From the NCBI GenBank assembly GCA_963210315.1, contig OY723273.1:1612001-1676000 (forward strand): DNA of 64,000 nt, written 5' to 3'. The translations under genes were made by a program, and so were the position numbers. Each line of letters starts with the position of its first letter. Position 1 is the first letter of the stretch. The stretch comes from Rhynchopus euleeides (taxonomy: Eukaryota > Euglenozoa > Diplonemea > Diplonemida > Diplonemidae). Of the stretch, positions 1 through 10,679 are shown one piece after another. The notes under the pieces were generated by a model. It saw only the letters and a list, made by a program, of their open reading frames with translations. It made no database searches and was not told the DNA's origin.

Positions 1-1215
1 CAGGAAAAGTGGCTGCCCCCATGTGGATGTGTTCTCTTTTGCATATTGTGCAGTTCCCCCCGTGTCAGCCTCACAGTTAGGGCAGGGTGCCAGAACTGGG
101 ATGCCCTCCCTCAAGGTCAAACCGTTTAGCCTCCGGAACAGGGGCCATGCCAGTACCGCAAGGTACTGGGGAGCGCTTTGGTAAACAAAGACACATTGCT
201 CATTCTCCATTCTTTCCACCTGCCATTTACACAGTTTCAGGCCGTGGCATGGGCACTGCGCACTGTAAGACGTTGTTATGGAACATAAGAAAGAACCCCG
301 TCCACTACTGTGGATGGTTTGAGCACCTGCCCAGGCAGTGTGCATTGCCGAGAGGAGCATACTCTGTGGACCGCATTAGGCCAGGGCAATGTTTTCCAGT
401 GATCCGTTGAATTTACACCTGTTGTCTTCCACGGCAGAACAATTCCTCAACTCGCGGCACTGGGATGTATCAACTGTAAGGTCGCTGCCTAACGCAGGGG
501 CTACCACATTACTCATACCCTCCTCGCAACAGTATTGTAGAAATCAGCTTCTTTCGAAGAGGCAGCATGCGAAGACCCCAAAAAACCCAGGCCGCCCCCA
601 GTCCTGGGTTCATGCATGCATGTATTTTGGCGGGTCGTGCGATTAGCGAACAAATACCCTTTTTCGTTCTCTCCTCCATGATGCGGCTTGAGGTGGTGAA
701 GGCGGTGTTGCAACCCTGCACCTGAAAGCGTTGTCTGTCTGTCGGTGGCATGCCCTGCTCCCCGAGCACCCTATCATTTGCTTTTGTTGCTGGCAGCAGG
801 CCGGCTGAGGTATTCTTGCAGTAATCCCCCTACACTGCACAGCGCACTCTGAAACAAGTACCAGAGCGCGGCCACCGGAATGATGTTGGGACCATCGCCC
901 ACATTCGTTTAGGCAGGCACGCGTAGAGCTGCATCTTCGACCAGAGAAGTAACCTGCCTGTGCACTTGCGTGTTCCTTTGCCTCCCTCCCCATTCGTGCC
1001 CTGCAGCCCCAGCAACTCTGTCCTCTCTGTCCTCTGACCCAACTGCTGATGATACGCAGGGAAACTCCCAGTGCCTTCACCACACAGGGGTTCCTTTTCA
1101 TCGGCACCTACACGTACACAAAAAAGGATTGCCGGGTTCTTTTGTTTGTTTGTGCAACCTTCTGGTCACCTGCACGTTGGGGCGTGGAGTGTAGGTGAAC
1201 AAAACATTGCACCCA
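1..1215. other. Intergenic, no supported gene
   Basis: Short open frames occur on both strands, but none has recognisable protein features or outlasts the frames overlapping it. A short dispersed motif (family H, about 1,128-1,200) carries a GTTCTTTTGTTTGTTTGTGC core and resembles sequence near 20,315 and 44,037. Confidence 0.5.
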
Positions 1216-1223
1216 CTGCAACC

Positions 1224-1372
1224 ACGGATGACGTACGAATCGTAATATCGTATCATATCGTAAATACGATATGTATCGTATTTTTTAAGGCGATATCGCA
1301 ATATATCGCAATATATCGTATTTATATCGTGTTTAGTCAGCCTTGATATCGTATGCGATATGCCCATATCGC
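1224..1372 (+). repeat. Left TIR and subterminal repeats of hAT-like element
   Basis: A perfect 23-bp TIR is followed by AT-rich sequence with many overlapping ATATCG/CGATAT palindromes. The matching array sits at the opposite end (3,700-3,817). Confidence 0.85.
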
Positions 1373-1452
1373 ACTATTACTACAGGCTTCTGAGGGAGGC
1401 AATGGGATGGCTAGGTGGCCACATGAGACAACACCACAAGGATGGGACACGG

Positions 1453-2871
1453 CTAAGTGGTGTTACGCCCCAAGACGTCCCGCCACCTCTCTTCCGACGC
1501 CTCCAGCACTTCATCAGTAATCACCTCCTGGGCAACTGCTTCCGGGTCCATCACCTCCATGAGTTCAAAGAACTCTCTTGAGGAAAACGTGTCCCACAGC
1601 TCTTTGAGAAGTTGTTGTTCCTCGTTGGTGACGTGTTGGATGCTCTTCCATACTTCCCCCACGACAAAGCAGGACTTCTGATCGCTGGGGGGGTTGCTCA
1701 TCCAGAGGAAGAACTGTAGGAGGCTCTGTGCATCGTCTGGGTCTCCGAGAGCATGTCCCCCCACCCATCCCCTCCGATCAAATGTAACTCTCGGACACTT
1801 TGCGGTTTGTAGGCGCGCTCAAGCTCTTCGTGCAAGAAGCTTGCAAGCAGGTCGGTCCGGGGTACCACATGCTCAACGACGTGAAACAGCGCTGACCACC
1901 TCGTTTCTGAGGTGGTGCGCGGCGCCTGTGAGAAGAAGGTCACGAACTGGATGGCGAGGGGGAAGCGCTTCGTGTAGAAGTCTTTGCAACATTTGTTGGC
2001 GTGATGCCCCAAACACCACACCGACAGACGCCCTGTGAGCTTGATGAGGCGCTGGTTTGTCGCGCATCTGTCCATGTTGACAGACGCGATCGTAAACGAG
2101 TAGTCGCATTCGAGCCGCTGCAGCACATCTTCAAGCATCACTGCGTCAGGGCTCACCCCAGCCTGAACACCTCAACGCACACCAGCAGCGGTTGTTGCCC
2201 AACATATGCAGTCACAGCGAGGTACGAGGTGTGGATCGATGCTGCTGTAGTTCCGTCGATGCCAATAGGCACGGTGCGACCTTTGAGAGCATCTTTCAGC
2301 GCCTTCAGAAGTGCATCCGTGTGGCTGCTGTGTTTCTGCAAGAGGGCGCGTCCGCTGGGCATGTTCGGGTACAGGTGTTTCCGAATCGCCAACACCACAA
2401 GCTCCGCCTGGCTGGCCGTGGTATTGCCGATGCAAAGTGAATACGACAGGTCACTCACGAATTCCGGTGCTGGATTGGCTCCGTGCGCCTTCTGCTGCCT
2501 CCCTTGCCTGTCGCCGTTCTTGTCTTCACCGCCCGACTGCTTCTTCTTCTGGTGCTCGACCGCACGGGCGGGTGATGGCGAGCTTTGATCCGGAAAAAGG
2601 GGTGCTAAAAAAATTGCTGGCGCGCTTCGCGCGCGAGCGCCTCATGCAATGCACGCGTATATCCGCAACAACATTCGTTCTGATCGATACGCTTTGCAAT
2701 GTGCGGTGTGAGTGGACAACGAGGAAGTCGTACAGACTTCGTTGTGCAGGGATGGTAGTCTGCACGTACTCCGTCTTCACTCACGACCATGTCGCACTCC
2801 TGGTGTTGTGCCGTTTCCCACTTGCCATGGTACACCAAATGGTACATGCACACTCGACAGGTGCACAGCAC
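1453..2871 (-). pseudogene. hAT-like transposase remnant, frameshifted
   Basis: Reading leftwards on the minus strand, coding-like sequence passes through four segments in different frames: about 2,871-2,605 (Cys/His-rich, possibly a zinc finger), about 2,605-2,153, 2,156-1,698 and 1,764-1,453. The second contains IGIDGTTAASIHTSYL, resembling the D-G-T/W-S region of hAT-type transposases. The third contains NMDRCATNQRL followed by a Gly-His-His block, resembling the catalytic Asp and the C/H motif region. The first frame change falls at a run of A residues near 2,607-2,613, which suggests a slippage indel. The change near 2,156 sits at GGGGTGAGCC and could instead be a splice donor. Most likely an inactivated transposase belonging to the surrounding TIR element; an intron-containing gene is the alternative. 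Confidence 0.6.
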
Positions 2872-2877
2872 AGGGGT

Positions 2878-2932
2878 TTAGGGGGCGGAGCCCCCCAGCC
2901 GCCGGAGGCCACGGTAGCGAACATCTGGCCTT
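2878..2932 (-). repeat. GC-rich dispersed repeat, family I core
   Basis: Contains the palindrome-rich core GGCTGGGGGGCTCCGCC bounded by ACCGTGGCCTCCGGC-type sequence in reverse orientation. Other copies lie at about 17,170, 17,345, 55,137 and 55,365. It sits inside the hAT-like element, so it inserted later or was captured. Confidence 0.6.
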
Positions 2933-3055
2933 CTCCTTCGCGTTCTGGGACTCTTTGGATCAATTGCGGTTCGTAGTGGGGCACGAACCCAGGGACGCTC
3001 GTTGTTGGGAAGTTGTGCAGGTCGATGAGTGGAAAACTGTCTGAAACCTGTGAAA

Positions 3056-3350
3056 AATTCCACCCCTGGGGCTGTCGGGCCCTGTGAAACTTGAAAAGAT
3101 CGCAAAAATTCACAGGGCATTCACAAAAAATCACAAAAAAACGTTTGCTATGTTGGATTAGCGGATCCGCATCGTACAGAACGTCTACGAAAGACGACGC
3201 ACGAGAACTGATACGCTATACAAAAAAACACAAATAAACGCAAACATTCTCCGCAATTTCTTGTGATTTTTTGCGACTTTTTGTGTTGGTCTTGTGATTT
3301 CTTGCGACTTTCTCAAGTTTCGCAGGGCCTGACAGCCCCAACCCCCAAAA
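3056..3350. repeat. Imperfect inverted repeat with 10-bp periodic TGTGA units
   Basis: The sequence at 3,066-3,142 reappears as its imperfect reverse complement at 3,262-3,345; both arms contain a GGGGCTGTC-GGCCCTG block followed by CACAA/GCGACTTT-type units repeating about every 10 bp. This may be a small MITE nested in the hAT-like element. The same style of 10-bp unit forms the large hairpin at 26,171-26,516. Confidence 0.5.
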
Positions 3351-3699
3351 AAATGCCGAAACTCGCCGTCGGGTTTTCGGGGGAAAAAATACAAATGGAG
3401 ACTTTCGCCCCCAAACTCGCCATCGGGAGAACACTGGGGTTTGCGGGTTTGCAGAGACGCGACATCCTTGACGGCGTACACGTCTTTGGCATCGCCTTGC
3501 AGCTTATCATGACGTGTTTTCGCTGTCACGTAGCTCACTCGCGCCCCTGCTTTCTGCTTCGCCAGCTGCTCTTTGAGAGCCTTTGGCTTCGGAGTGGGTG
3601 ACTCATCTGGGGTGGTGGTGGTAGTCTCGCCGCCCCTCGTTGGTGTGCTGGGTGCCTTTTTCCCCGGTGCCCACCCCGTGTGGCCATGCATCATCCTAA

Positions 3700-3817
3700 A
3701 CGATTCGTAATATCGCATAATATCGTATTTTATATCGTAATCGTATACGATATAATGCGATATAAAATACGATATGCACGATTCGTATTTCACCATTACG
3801 ATTCGTACGTCATCCGT
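3700..3817 (-). repeat. Right TIR and subterminal repeats of hAT-like element
   Basis: Inverted counterpart of the left end. The last 23 bases are the exact reverse complement of 1,224-1,246, and the inner part is again dense in ATATCG-type palindromes. Confidence 0.85.
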
Positions 3818-3954
3818 GTGCAACCTTTTTCGATCTGAACGCTTTCCGTGATCACAGTGCGTTTGGCACAAAAAAAAACCCATGATGTCCTTTCCCCGCC
3901 CCTCCGGCCAACCTTTCCAAACTCCTCACCCGCATTTTCCGTTGTTTCGACCTG

Positions 3955-4080
3955 TTCTTTACCACAACAGGGCCTCGGGGCAGCGCTTTGGGCAACAAAA
4001 GGCAACCCCCCTCCGCAGCAAAGGCTGTGGGGGTTGTTTTTTGATTTTGTTTTGCCCCGGGTTTTTGGCGCACAAACAAC
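3955..4080 (+). repeat. Dispersed repeat family F, copy 1
   Basis: Starts near ACCACAACAGGG and continues through CAGCGCTTTGGGCAACA to a TTTGGCGCACAAACAA end. Copies with the same landmarks in the same order lie at 35,655-35,790 and 40,208-40,345. No coding potential or TIR is evident. Confidence 0.6.
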
Positions 4081-4493
4081 AGCAGCCCCCTTTCTTTTCT
4101 CCGTCCACACCATCGAGCTGCACGGAGGGCGTCTGGCTCGTCTCAGTTTATTTATTGTTACTCCGCTTACTTGTTGCCAGTTTGGCGCAGTGTGGCAGCC
4201 AACTCAGGAAGATTTTCACTGTGAAGGGTCCTTGCGAACACAGGGGAAAAAATCACACACCCCCGTGCATGTTATACCCTTGAAGACACACAGAGTGTGG
4301 GAGCAGGAAGTGTCCGGTTCTCCTGCTGACCCCCCTCCCCCACCCCCACACACCACCACCCCTCCCCCCCGTCTTACAGCCATTTGGGCAAGGCAGCCCA
4401 CACAGCTCACCATTTCTCACCTTTCTGTTCCCATGACTCTGCGAGAAGAGCCCAGCCCCCACCCCCACTGGTATCCTCTACACACACACACAC

Positions 4494-4543
4494 ATTAGCC
4501 ACAATCTACGCCCCCCCTCCAGGGGGCGTAGATTGTGGCTAAT
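4494..4543. repeat. Perfect palindrome / hairpin
   Basis: ATTAGCCACAATCTACGCCC (4,494 onward) is followed after a few bases by its exact reverse complement ending at 4,543, giving a stem of about 22 bp with a loop of a few bases. It lies about 550 bp upstream of the ankyrin gene and just after a CA repeat. Confidence 0.8.
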
Positions 4544-4775
4544 CCTTGAAAGTGCAGCCCTGATTTATGTCTCCAAGTTACCTCGACAAACTGGTCTGAA
4601 ACACACACCCACACACACATCATCCCGACAGATTACAGTTGTGGGTCGACACATCTGCGCAGGTGGGGGTGCGGGTTGGACTCTTCTGTTTCTATATTTC
4701 CCCTTCCCGGAAGAGTGTCGAGGGTACCGCCCCCGCCCCCCCCTCTCACCCACCATAACCGCCGCCTCTACATCT

Positions 4776-5085
4776 GTCTCGCTCTCTCTCTCCCTCTCTC
4801 CCTCCCTCCCTCTCCGTTCCGTGTTTTTTTCTTCTGAAAAAAATACCAACTCCGTCCCCTTCTCTGCCTCCATTTCACACGCAATACAATCATATCACAG
4901 ACATACAAATCCATACCACCGTATCACCCCCTGCGTGTTATCCCCTTCACCCCACGCCCCCCTTCTCGTGTGAATTGCTTCTGAACGTGTGATAACAAAC
5001 AAACAGCCTCACCTCACATCACCCTCCGTACACCTGCCCCGCTCTCTCTCTTTCTCTTTCTCTCTCTTTCTCATCCCCTCCCAAA
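4776..5085 (+). promoter_or_regulatory. Pyrimidine-rich 5' region of ankyrin gene
   Basis: CT-repeat tracts (about 4,776-4,812 and 5,041-5,075) precede the start codon, which has the context CCAAAACCAAATGG. Similar tracts precede other genes here, for example at 45,240-45,310. A promoter or 5' UTR role is inferred from position only. Confidence 0.3.
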
Positions 5086-5090
5086 ACCAA

Positions 5091-6158
5091 ATGGAGGTTT
5101 CCATCAACATGGCAGGTATCACCGCCGCAGTGGAGGTGCAAGGTGAGGCGACTCTGATCAGCCTGAAGATGGCTGTCCTGCAAGGCCTGGGCGACATCTT
5201 CTGCGATGTCTCCGATTTCGACCTCCGTGTCGTGGGCGCTCCGGACCACATGCGGGAGGACGCAGACATCTACGGGCTGTCGGACGGTGATGCATTGGAG
5301 GTTGTCGCCAGCCACAGCGCTATTGCCAAGGCCACCCTGCGGGACGAAGGCATTCCCCTCACAGTCGACACCCTCCACGACGCAGCCTTCTACAACCAGA
5401 CGCGTTGGTTGCATCTCCTTCTCGACGCAGGCATCGGGGTGGACGCCCCCAGCAAGAAGGGCGAGACAGTCCTGATGTCTGCCGCGCGCGCAGGGCGCGC
5501 TGCCGACTGCGCGGGTCTCCTCCAGAGGGGCGCTGATGTGAACGCCTGTAACAACTATGGGGTCACGAGCCTGATGTGGGCCTCGCAGTATGGCCATGAT
5601 GACGTCGCGAGGCTTCTCCTCGACAGCGGTGCCTCTGCGTCTGCCGCATCCTGCGAGGGCTGGACCAGCATGATGTGGGCAGCCGAGCAGGGGCACACCG
5701 GTATTGTCGCACTGCTGCTGGAGCGCGGTGCGGATATCAACGCTGTGACACGGGATGGCATCTCGGGCTTGATGTGGGCGGCAGGGAAGGGGCATGTTGC
5801 CACGGTGGACTTCATGCTGGCCCACGGGGCTGACCTGCACGTCACAGATGACGATGGGTGGTCCTGCCTGACGCGGGCGTCGGAGGAGGGCCGCTCTGAG
5901 GTGATCCGTGTCCTCCACAGGCACGGGGCTCGTGTCAATGCCGTTGACAACGACGGGTGGTCGGGCCTGATGGTCGCATGCCAGAATGGCCATCTCGCTG
6001 CTGCCCGGACGCTCCTTGAGCTGGGGGCCGAGGTGCATCCTGTCAACAGCGAGGGTGACACCTGCCTCACACTCGCAAGGCAGGAGTCGCACGATGCAGT
6101 CGTTCAGCTCCTTACACTGTGGAGCTCCACGGTGGCTCCCGAGTCACGCACCAGGTAG
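5091..6158 (+). CDS. Ankyrin-repeat protein with ubiquitin-like N-terminal domain
   Basis: The 355-residue product starts at the ATG at 5,091; the frame opens earlier, but the sequence before this Met is low-complexity Ser/Phe encoded by the CT tract. Residues 1 to about 75 look like a ubiquitin-like beta-grasp fold, with alternating hydrophobic strands and an ...YGLSDGDALEVV end. From about residue 95, eight or so ankyrin repeats follow, with typical G-x-T-x-L-M-x-A, G-H-x-x-V-x-x-L-L and G-A-D-V-N signatures, ending near residue 345. No signal peptide or membrane segment is seen. The ankyrin array implies protein binding; the partner is unknown. The N-terminal domain resembles that of the ankyrin gene at 40,628, so the two are probably paralogues. 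The frame is intact and intronless. Confidence 0.9.
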   Translation: MEVSINMAGITAAVEVQGEATLISLKMAVLQGLGDIFCDVSDFDLRVVGAPDHMREDADIYGLSDGDALEVVASHSAIAKATLRDEGIPLTVDTLHDAAFYNQTRWLHLLLDAGIGVDAPSKKGETVLMSAARAGRAADCAGLLQRGADVNACNNYGVTSLMWASQYGHDDVARLLLDSGASASAASCEGWTSMMWAAEQGHTGIVALLLERGADINAVTRDGISGLMWAAGKGHVATVDFMLAHGADLHVTDDDGWSCLTRASEEGRSEVIRVLHRHGARVNAVDNDGWSGLMVACQNGHLAAARTLLELGAEVHPVNSEGDTCLTLARQESHDAVVQLLTLWSSTVAPESRTR

Positions 6159-7159
6159 GGAGATCGTCCCGACAAGGTCAGCACCACGACCGCACCTGCG
6201 GGGTGGTGCCTTCGTAGAAGATTATCAATGCGTGTATCGGACTTGAAAACGCGACGGTGCCGGTGTTTCATTTGACCTACATTCGATGCCAGCCATGCTG
6301 TATGTCTTACACTTGCACCCCCCTTCGGCGTTCTCCTGTCACCAAGAGTTCGATTCGACAGAAGAGATTGGGCGGGATCGTCTGTCTTGGGGATGCCAGG
6401 TTTTGACGTTCATGGGCGATCGTGTCGCTGAGTCCTCTTTCTTATCCCCGATTGTGAAATCTGTTCGACTCACACACACTCTGTGCGGAAGCATCAAAAT
6501 GTCAAGCAGAGATCAAGTGTGTGAGCCCTGCAAGTCCAGGCAGCAGAGATTATTGAATGCTTATTTTCTTGCGGGATATCGAATCGAGGCACAGGCTTGC
6601 GGTTTCAGGGTCCATTCGCTCGCTACCGCCTGCTATGCCTTTTGGCATTTGACGTCCCACCGTCTCATCCCCACTTACGGAGCCTCGGGCTGCCAGTGCC
6701 ATCATTTCTCACTGACACGGACACAGGCCATCATCTGCCGGTGAGCGCACGGAGTTTGCGCTTACGCCTTTGCTCTTCTCTGCAGATGCACCCCACCGCA
6801 TGGCCCCCAACTCCTGCAGCACGAGTGCTCACCAGACCATGATTCATGGTGGTGATCATCTTTCCGTTACGTCTTATCGGGCCTTTCACCTCATCATCTA
6901 TTGCCAGGGCTAAGGAGATTTATGGGCCCAAGCCCCACCTTCCTCCGGGAAGTTGTGTGGGCCGATCATGTGTTTTCCTTGGGGTTCCGTGGGTGCTTCT
7001 GCCGTTCACGTGCCCACCACCCCGCCCCCCCCCTCCCATCTGTCTTTCTTTGAAAAACTGTCTTCCAAAAATATCATTCCCTCTCTCTTTCCAAGCGTAT
7101 CTTATTTTATTCTTCCATTCTGTATTTTTTCCCTTTTTTTTACTTTGCTTTCCCTAAAG
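6159..7159. other. Intergenic, no supported gene
   Basis: Follows the ankyrin gene's TAG stop. A 152-codon open frame (6,286-6,744) has no recognisable domain and a composition like random sequence. The end is pyrimidine-rich (7,020-7,150). Confidence 0.5.
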
Positions 7160-7385
7160 TTACGAGCGGCGAAGCGGCGGCAGGTGCCGTTTTGGCGTAA
7201 CTGGATGGGATCGTACGCCTGAATCTTTTGGGATTGACACCCTTCATGCCGGTTCACAGGGCTACAGCACAGCCCCGAGTCATATGTGTGTGTGCTCAAC
7301 AAAAAGTGATTCGGAGCTGCCTTGTTTTTCAGTTTGCGGGCAGGGTGATTCTACCTCATGGCGCCAGGTGTACGATTCTGATTTT
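7160..7385 (+). repeat. Dispersed structured repeat family A, copy A1
   Basis: Begins TTACGAGCGGCGAAGCGGCG, passes through TCGTACGCCTGAATC, CCTTCATGCCGGTTCACAGG and GTGCTCAACAAAAAGTG, and ends near GTGTACGATTC. The core ends pair with each other: GATCGTAC at the 5' end and GTACGATTC at the 3' end. Confidence 0.75.
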
Positions 7386-7980
7386 CCCCGAATCTTTGAG
7401 CATCTCTTGATCTTCTGTTCTGCCTGTTTGTGATACCTGACGTACCTCGGTGTGCTCTGCACTGCACACAATGAACACCCTCCGAAGGTGTGTGTCTGAA
7501 TTGCTGGGCTTCTTGGGCATCCTCGAGAAACTGAAATTCCCCTTTTACCAACCACTGCTGACACGTTCCAAACTGATTCACGGACGCGAGAGACAGTGCG
7601 GAGGGTAGAGGGGAGACATCCCTGGAGGCAGAATCGGTGACAACAGACGTAGGTAAATCACTGCCTGTCTATCTCCAGAGCTCAGTTGGGCGCTTCGTTT
7701 TTGGCGGAGCGCCCGTCGAGTGCCCTGCCCAACCGTTCTGTCATGGGGTGTGGACACAAAAATGGTGCCAATGGACCGGCGGTCACCCAGCCTGTCAGTC
7801 CCCCCCCGCCCCCCTTCCCCAGACTGGGGGAGTGGTGTGCACAAAGAGTGGGAGTCTGCGTTCCAACAAAACAACGTTCGGCAGTATTCGTTGTCTCGTT
7901 TTGCTGCCACTTCACGATCCAGCGGGGGGCACACACGGTGGACTCCCACAGGCCAAAGTGGGTGTCTGAAAGAGGGTGAA
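7386..7980. other. Intergenic, no supported gene
   Basis: Contains C-rich runs near 7,800 and no convincing gene. The last 30 bases contain an AAAGTGGGTGTCTGA motif that recurs at 9,902-9,916, just outside the following element. Confidence 0.4.
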
Positions 7981-9898
7981 TAGTTTGGCGGAATTAGTGG
8001 GTGTCTGGCATCCTCTGGGCGGGTGTCTGGCACCCACTAGTGGGTGTCTAGCACCCTCTTTTTACCACCAAAGCGGGTGTCTGGCACCCTCTTTTCACCA
8101 CCAAATTACTGGGGATTCCCTGTAATTCTGGGTGGAAATCATGTCAGGTCAACCTGGGACCTGCTGATTTCGACTGGAGTCATCTCAGACCTGTGGGGTT
8201 CAGTCAATTTCAGATTCAGACCTGCTGATCCAGAACTGCACCCTCTCCTTCCACACCAATTGTATCCACTGCTCATGGGTCCGAGTGACGACGATAGCAA
8301 TGACGATGGCTCCATAGCAAAGATGGCTACCACTGCCAAAGCTCATCTGAAACAGAAACTGTCCCAGATGGAAGTCTCCTGTATAAATACAGGGTTCGGG
8401 GTTACCACGAGTGTAACGCAGATACGTGCAGGTGTGTCAAGAGAGTGTGCAGCTCACAGCAGTTCCGCATCCTTGATTGCTGAACTCCACAGTCCTAGGA
8501 CGACGAAGAGGACGACGAAGGGGACGACGAGGGTCGACGTAGGCTTATCTTACGCTACGGCAGGGGTGGACTCAGCCACCCCGGGGGCAGGTTGAACAGG
8601 TTGTGTGGTTCCACTGATCAACATATAGGTCGGCCTGTCTGATAAGACTCAGCCACCCTGCGGGTCAATTGTTTCCAAAAGGGTGCCTATTTGACCAAAA
8701 GGCAAAATTTACTCCCGCCATGCTCCCGTACCACAGAGGCTGTTGTGTTTGCCTCTGTGTATGCGTACGTTTTGCGATGACGGGGTGTGGAACCTGGCGT
8801 AGACCGAGCTACAACCAGGAACCAACGGCCCAACTCGGCGCCGTGGGTCAATTTTTGTGAAAAGGCCTTGACCAGAGGCATCCCCCTAACACTAAATTTG
8901 CTCTGTTTCATCCTGAACCGACCAACCAGGCACCGTGAGGAGGCATCAGAGCCCCTCGTGGACAGCCGCAGCACCCTTCCTTTACTAACGTCAGGTTCAC
9001 CACTAGCACGAAGCATCACTGTTTTACGTCAGGTATGGCAAATGCCCACCCAAGGAAGTCGAGGAGTTTGAGCCGTTGGAAGTTACCAGAGGGACAAGCA
9101 AGAGGGATCTGCAAAGCAGTGATGTCTGTTGTACCCTTGGACCACATTAAACTCAAACTGAACCCTCAGTCGTCCTTGATCGCCCGACAAGGTTCCTTTC
9201 AGCTTTCTAACAGATGGGTACCGCAACTGTCCAACTATCTACAGACTCACATCCCAGAAGGTGCAGTCCAGGTTCCACAGAGCAAATTAAATGTTAGCAT
9301 TTCTGCACAACTACCGGTACGCAAATCGCAGCGGCGGTGGAAGTGACTGACTCGAAAACGGCGAGGTATCAGTCTTGACGCTGGAAAATTCCGTTCGGAA
9401 ATACCAAACACATCCACAGAAAGTGGAAGGAATGGGCGCCAAGATGATGCGAACGATTTTTGGGGGGAGGAGGGGGGGGACTGCCCTGTATCGTGATACC
9501 CGTGAGGGTAAAAAAATACAGAACAGGGAGGCACAGGCGCACACGCAAAGGCAACACGCAAATGACAAGTGGCAGGGGCTGGGGTCTGGGGCCTCCTCAT
9601 CATCCCCCCCCCCTCTTCTCTCTAATACCGGGATACCCCGGCCAGGATCCCAGGATATGCCCCTGATCCAGCCAGATTTTCACCTCGAGATAGTATAGTA
9701 GCGTAGCGGGTGTCTGACACCCACTAGCGGGTGCCAGACACCCACTAGTGGGTGCCAGACACCCGCTAGTGGGTGTCAGACACCCACTAGCGGGTGTCTG
9801 GCACCCACTAGTGGGTGTCTGACACCCGCTTAGACACCCACTAGTGGGTGCCGAGACACCCACTAGCGGGTGCCAGGACACCCGCTAATTTTCCAAAC
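7981..9898. mobile_element. Fold-back element with tandem GGGTGTCTGG ends
   Basis: The left end has AGTTTGG...AATTAGTGGGTGTCTGG (7,982-8,005). The right end (about 9,872-9,898) carries its near reverse complement. Both ends consist of GGGTGTCTGGCACCC-type units joined by ACTAGT: a short run at 7,993-8,090 and a longer one at 9,708-9,888. The motif AAAGTGGGTGTCTGA flanks both sides (7,955-7,969; 9,902-9,916), either a target duplication or more repeat unit. The interior has no credible gene, only a GACGACGA microsatellite near 8,500-8,535. Interpreted as a non-autonomous fold-back transposon. Confidence 0.55.
9708..9888. repeat. Palindromic tandem repeat (GGGTGTC[TG]GGCACCCACTAGT)
   Basis: About ten GGGTGYC/GRCACCC units alternate in orientation, separated by ACTAGT or GCTAGC-like linkers. 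Each pair can fold into a small hairpin. The array forms the right end of the fold-back element. Confidence 0.8.
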
Positions 9899-9977
9899 TG
9901 CAAAGTGGGTGTCTGACCGGGCGGGAGTCCACCGTGCAGATGGTTTCCACCCCCCCCCCCCCCCCCAAATAAAAAGG

Positions 9978-10167
9978 TTTATATTACGCATTTTCAATAC
10001 TTTACGCCTTTTCCACCTAAATTGCGTTAAGTTATTTTCCATTATTTTACGCTATTTTCATATTTAACGCTATTTTTCTCATATTTAACGCTATTTTCTC
10101 ATATTTAACGCTATTTTTTTCACATTGCTCTTAGTCGGCGCAAAGTATTGAAAATTTGTAACATAAA
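9978..10167. repeat. AT-rich inverted repeat with tandem TTAACGCTATTTT units
   Basis: The arm TTTTCAATACTTTACGCC near 9,990-10,008 is repeated inverted near 10,138-10,156. The interior holds three to four tandem copies of a roughly 25-bp CATATTTAACGCTATTTTT unit (10,045-10,115). No coding content; possibly a small MITE. Confidence 0.55.
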
Positions 10168-10173
10168 AACTAG

Positions 10174-10539
10174 TACCTGGGACCCCCCGTGTATAAGCCC
10201 CCCCCCCTTACCCCCGTGTTTAAGTCCCCCCCTGGGGGTCTGGCAGGGGGGGGACTTAAACACAGGTGGACCTAAACACGGGGGTGGGCTGGTCTGGAGG
10301 GTCATCAGGTGGCCCCTAGGCCCTCCAGGTGCTGTCAGAGTCGAAAAGTGGGGTGCCAAAAGTCCATCCGGACCGGAATTACCCCCCTACGACAGCAGAG
10401 GAAGAGGTCTTCTTGGTCTCCACTGTGCCACCCCCGTGTTTAAGCCCCCCCTGTGTTTAGGTCCGCCCCCCGTGTTTAAGTCCCCCCCGGCCGAAAATCG
10501 CCTCCAGGGGGGGGACTTAAACACGGGGGGTCCCAGGTA
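10174..10539. mobile_element. TA-flanked MITE with GTGTTTAAGTCCCCC ends
   Basis: The ends are inverted copies of TACCTGGGACCCCCCGTGT continuing into TAAGCCCCCC. TA lies at both outer edges (10,174-10,175; 10,538-10,539), as expected for a Tc1/mariner-type target duplication. Internal inverted copies of CCCCCGTGTTTAAG occur near 10,214, 10,250, 10,430 and 10,475. At 366 bp and without coding capacity it must be non-autonomous. Confidence 0.7.
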
Positions 10540-10545
10540 TTAATT

Positions 10546-10679
10546 TTAAATAAAAACGATTATTATTACTTCCCATGAGGCCAGGTTCCTCGTGGGTGCG
10601 TATTTCACTCGCTTCGCTCGTGAAATACGCCCACTCGGAACCTGGCCTCATGGGCGTAAAATAATGCGTTTTTATTTAA
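10546..10679. repeat. 134-bp hairpin element flanked by TTAA
   Basis: The sequence from 10,546 (TTAAATAAAAACG) pairs along almost its whole length with its other half, which ends CGTTTTTATTTAA at 10,679. The inner arms contain CATGAGGCCAGGTTCC and CGTATTTCAC, and the loop is TCGCTTCGCTC. TTAA occurs at both edges. Probably a short MITE. Confidence 0.7.

Larger units (their letters stand above)
1224..3817. mobile_element. hAT-like DNA transposon, degenerate
   Basis: The ends are a perfect 23-bp inverted repeat (1,224-1,246 and 3,795-3,817; outer bases ACGGATGACGTACG). They are flanked by CTGCAACC (1,216-1,223) and GTGCAACC (3,818-3,825), an 8-bp target duplication with one mismatch. An 8-bp duplication is the hallmark length of the hAT superfamily. 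Inside each end lie about 100-130 bp of AT-rich, CGATAT-rich palindromic sequence, the usual place for subterminal transposase binding. The minus strand carries transposase-like fragments in several frames. The internal 2,880-3,350 part looks like other repeats inserted later. The boundaries are firm; superfamily assignment rests on the duplication length plus weak protein similarity. Confidence 0.85.

Noticed and set aside
5019-6092. 357-codon frame antisense to the first ankyrin gene
   Set aside because: Same reason: a shadow of the ankyrin repeat array.
9708-9888. CRISPR-like appearance of alternating short repeats
   Set aside because: Units alternate in orientation, have no unique spacers of constant length, and the genome is eukaryotic.
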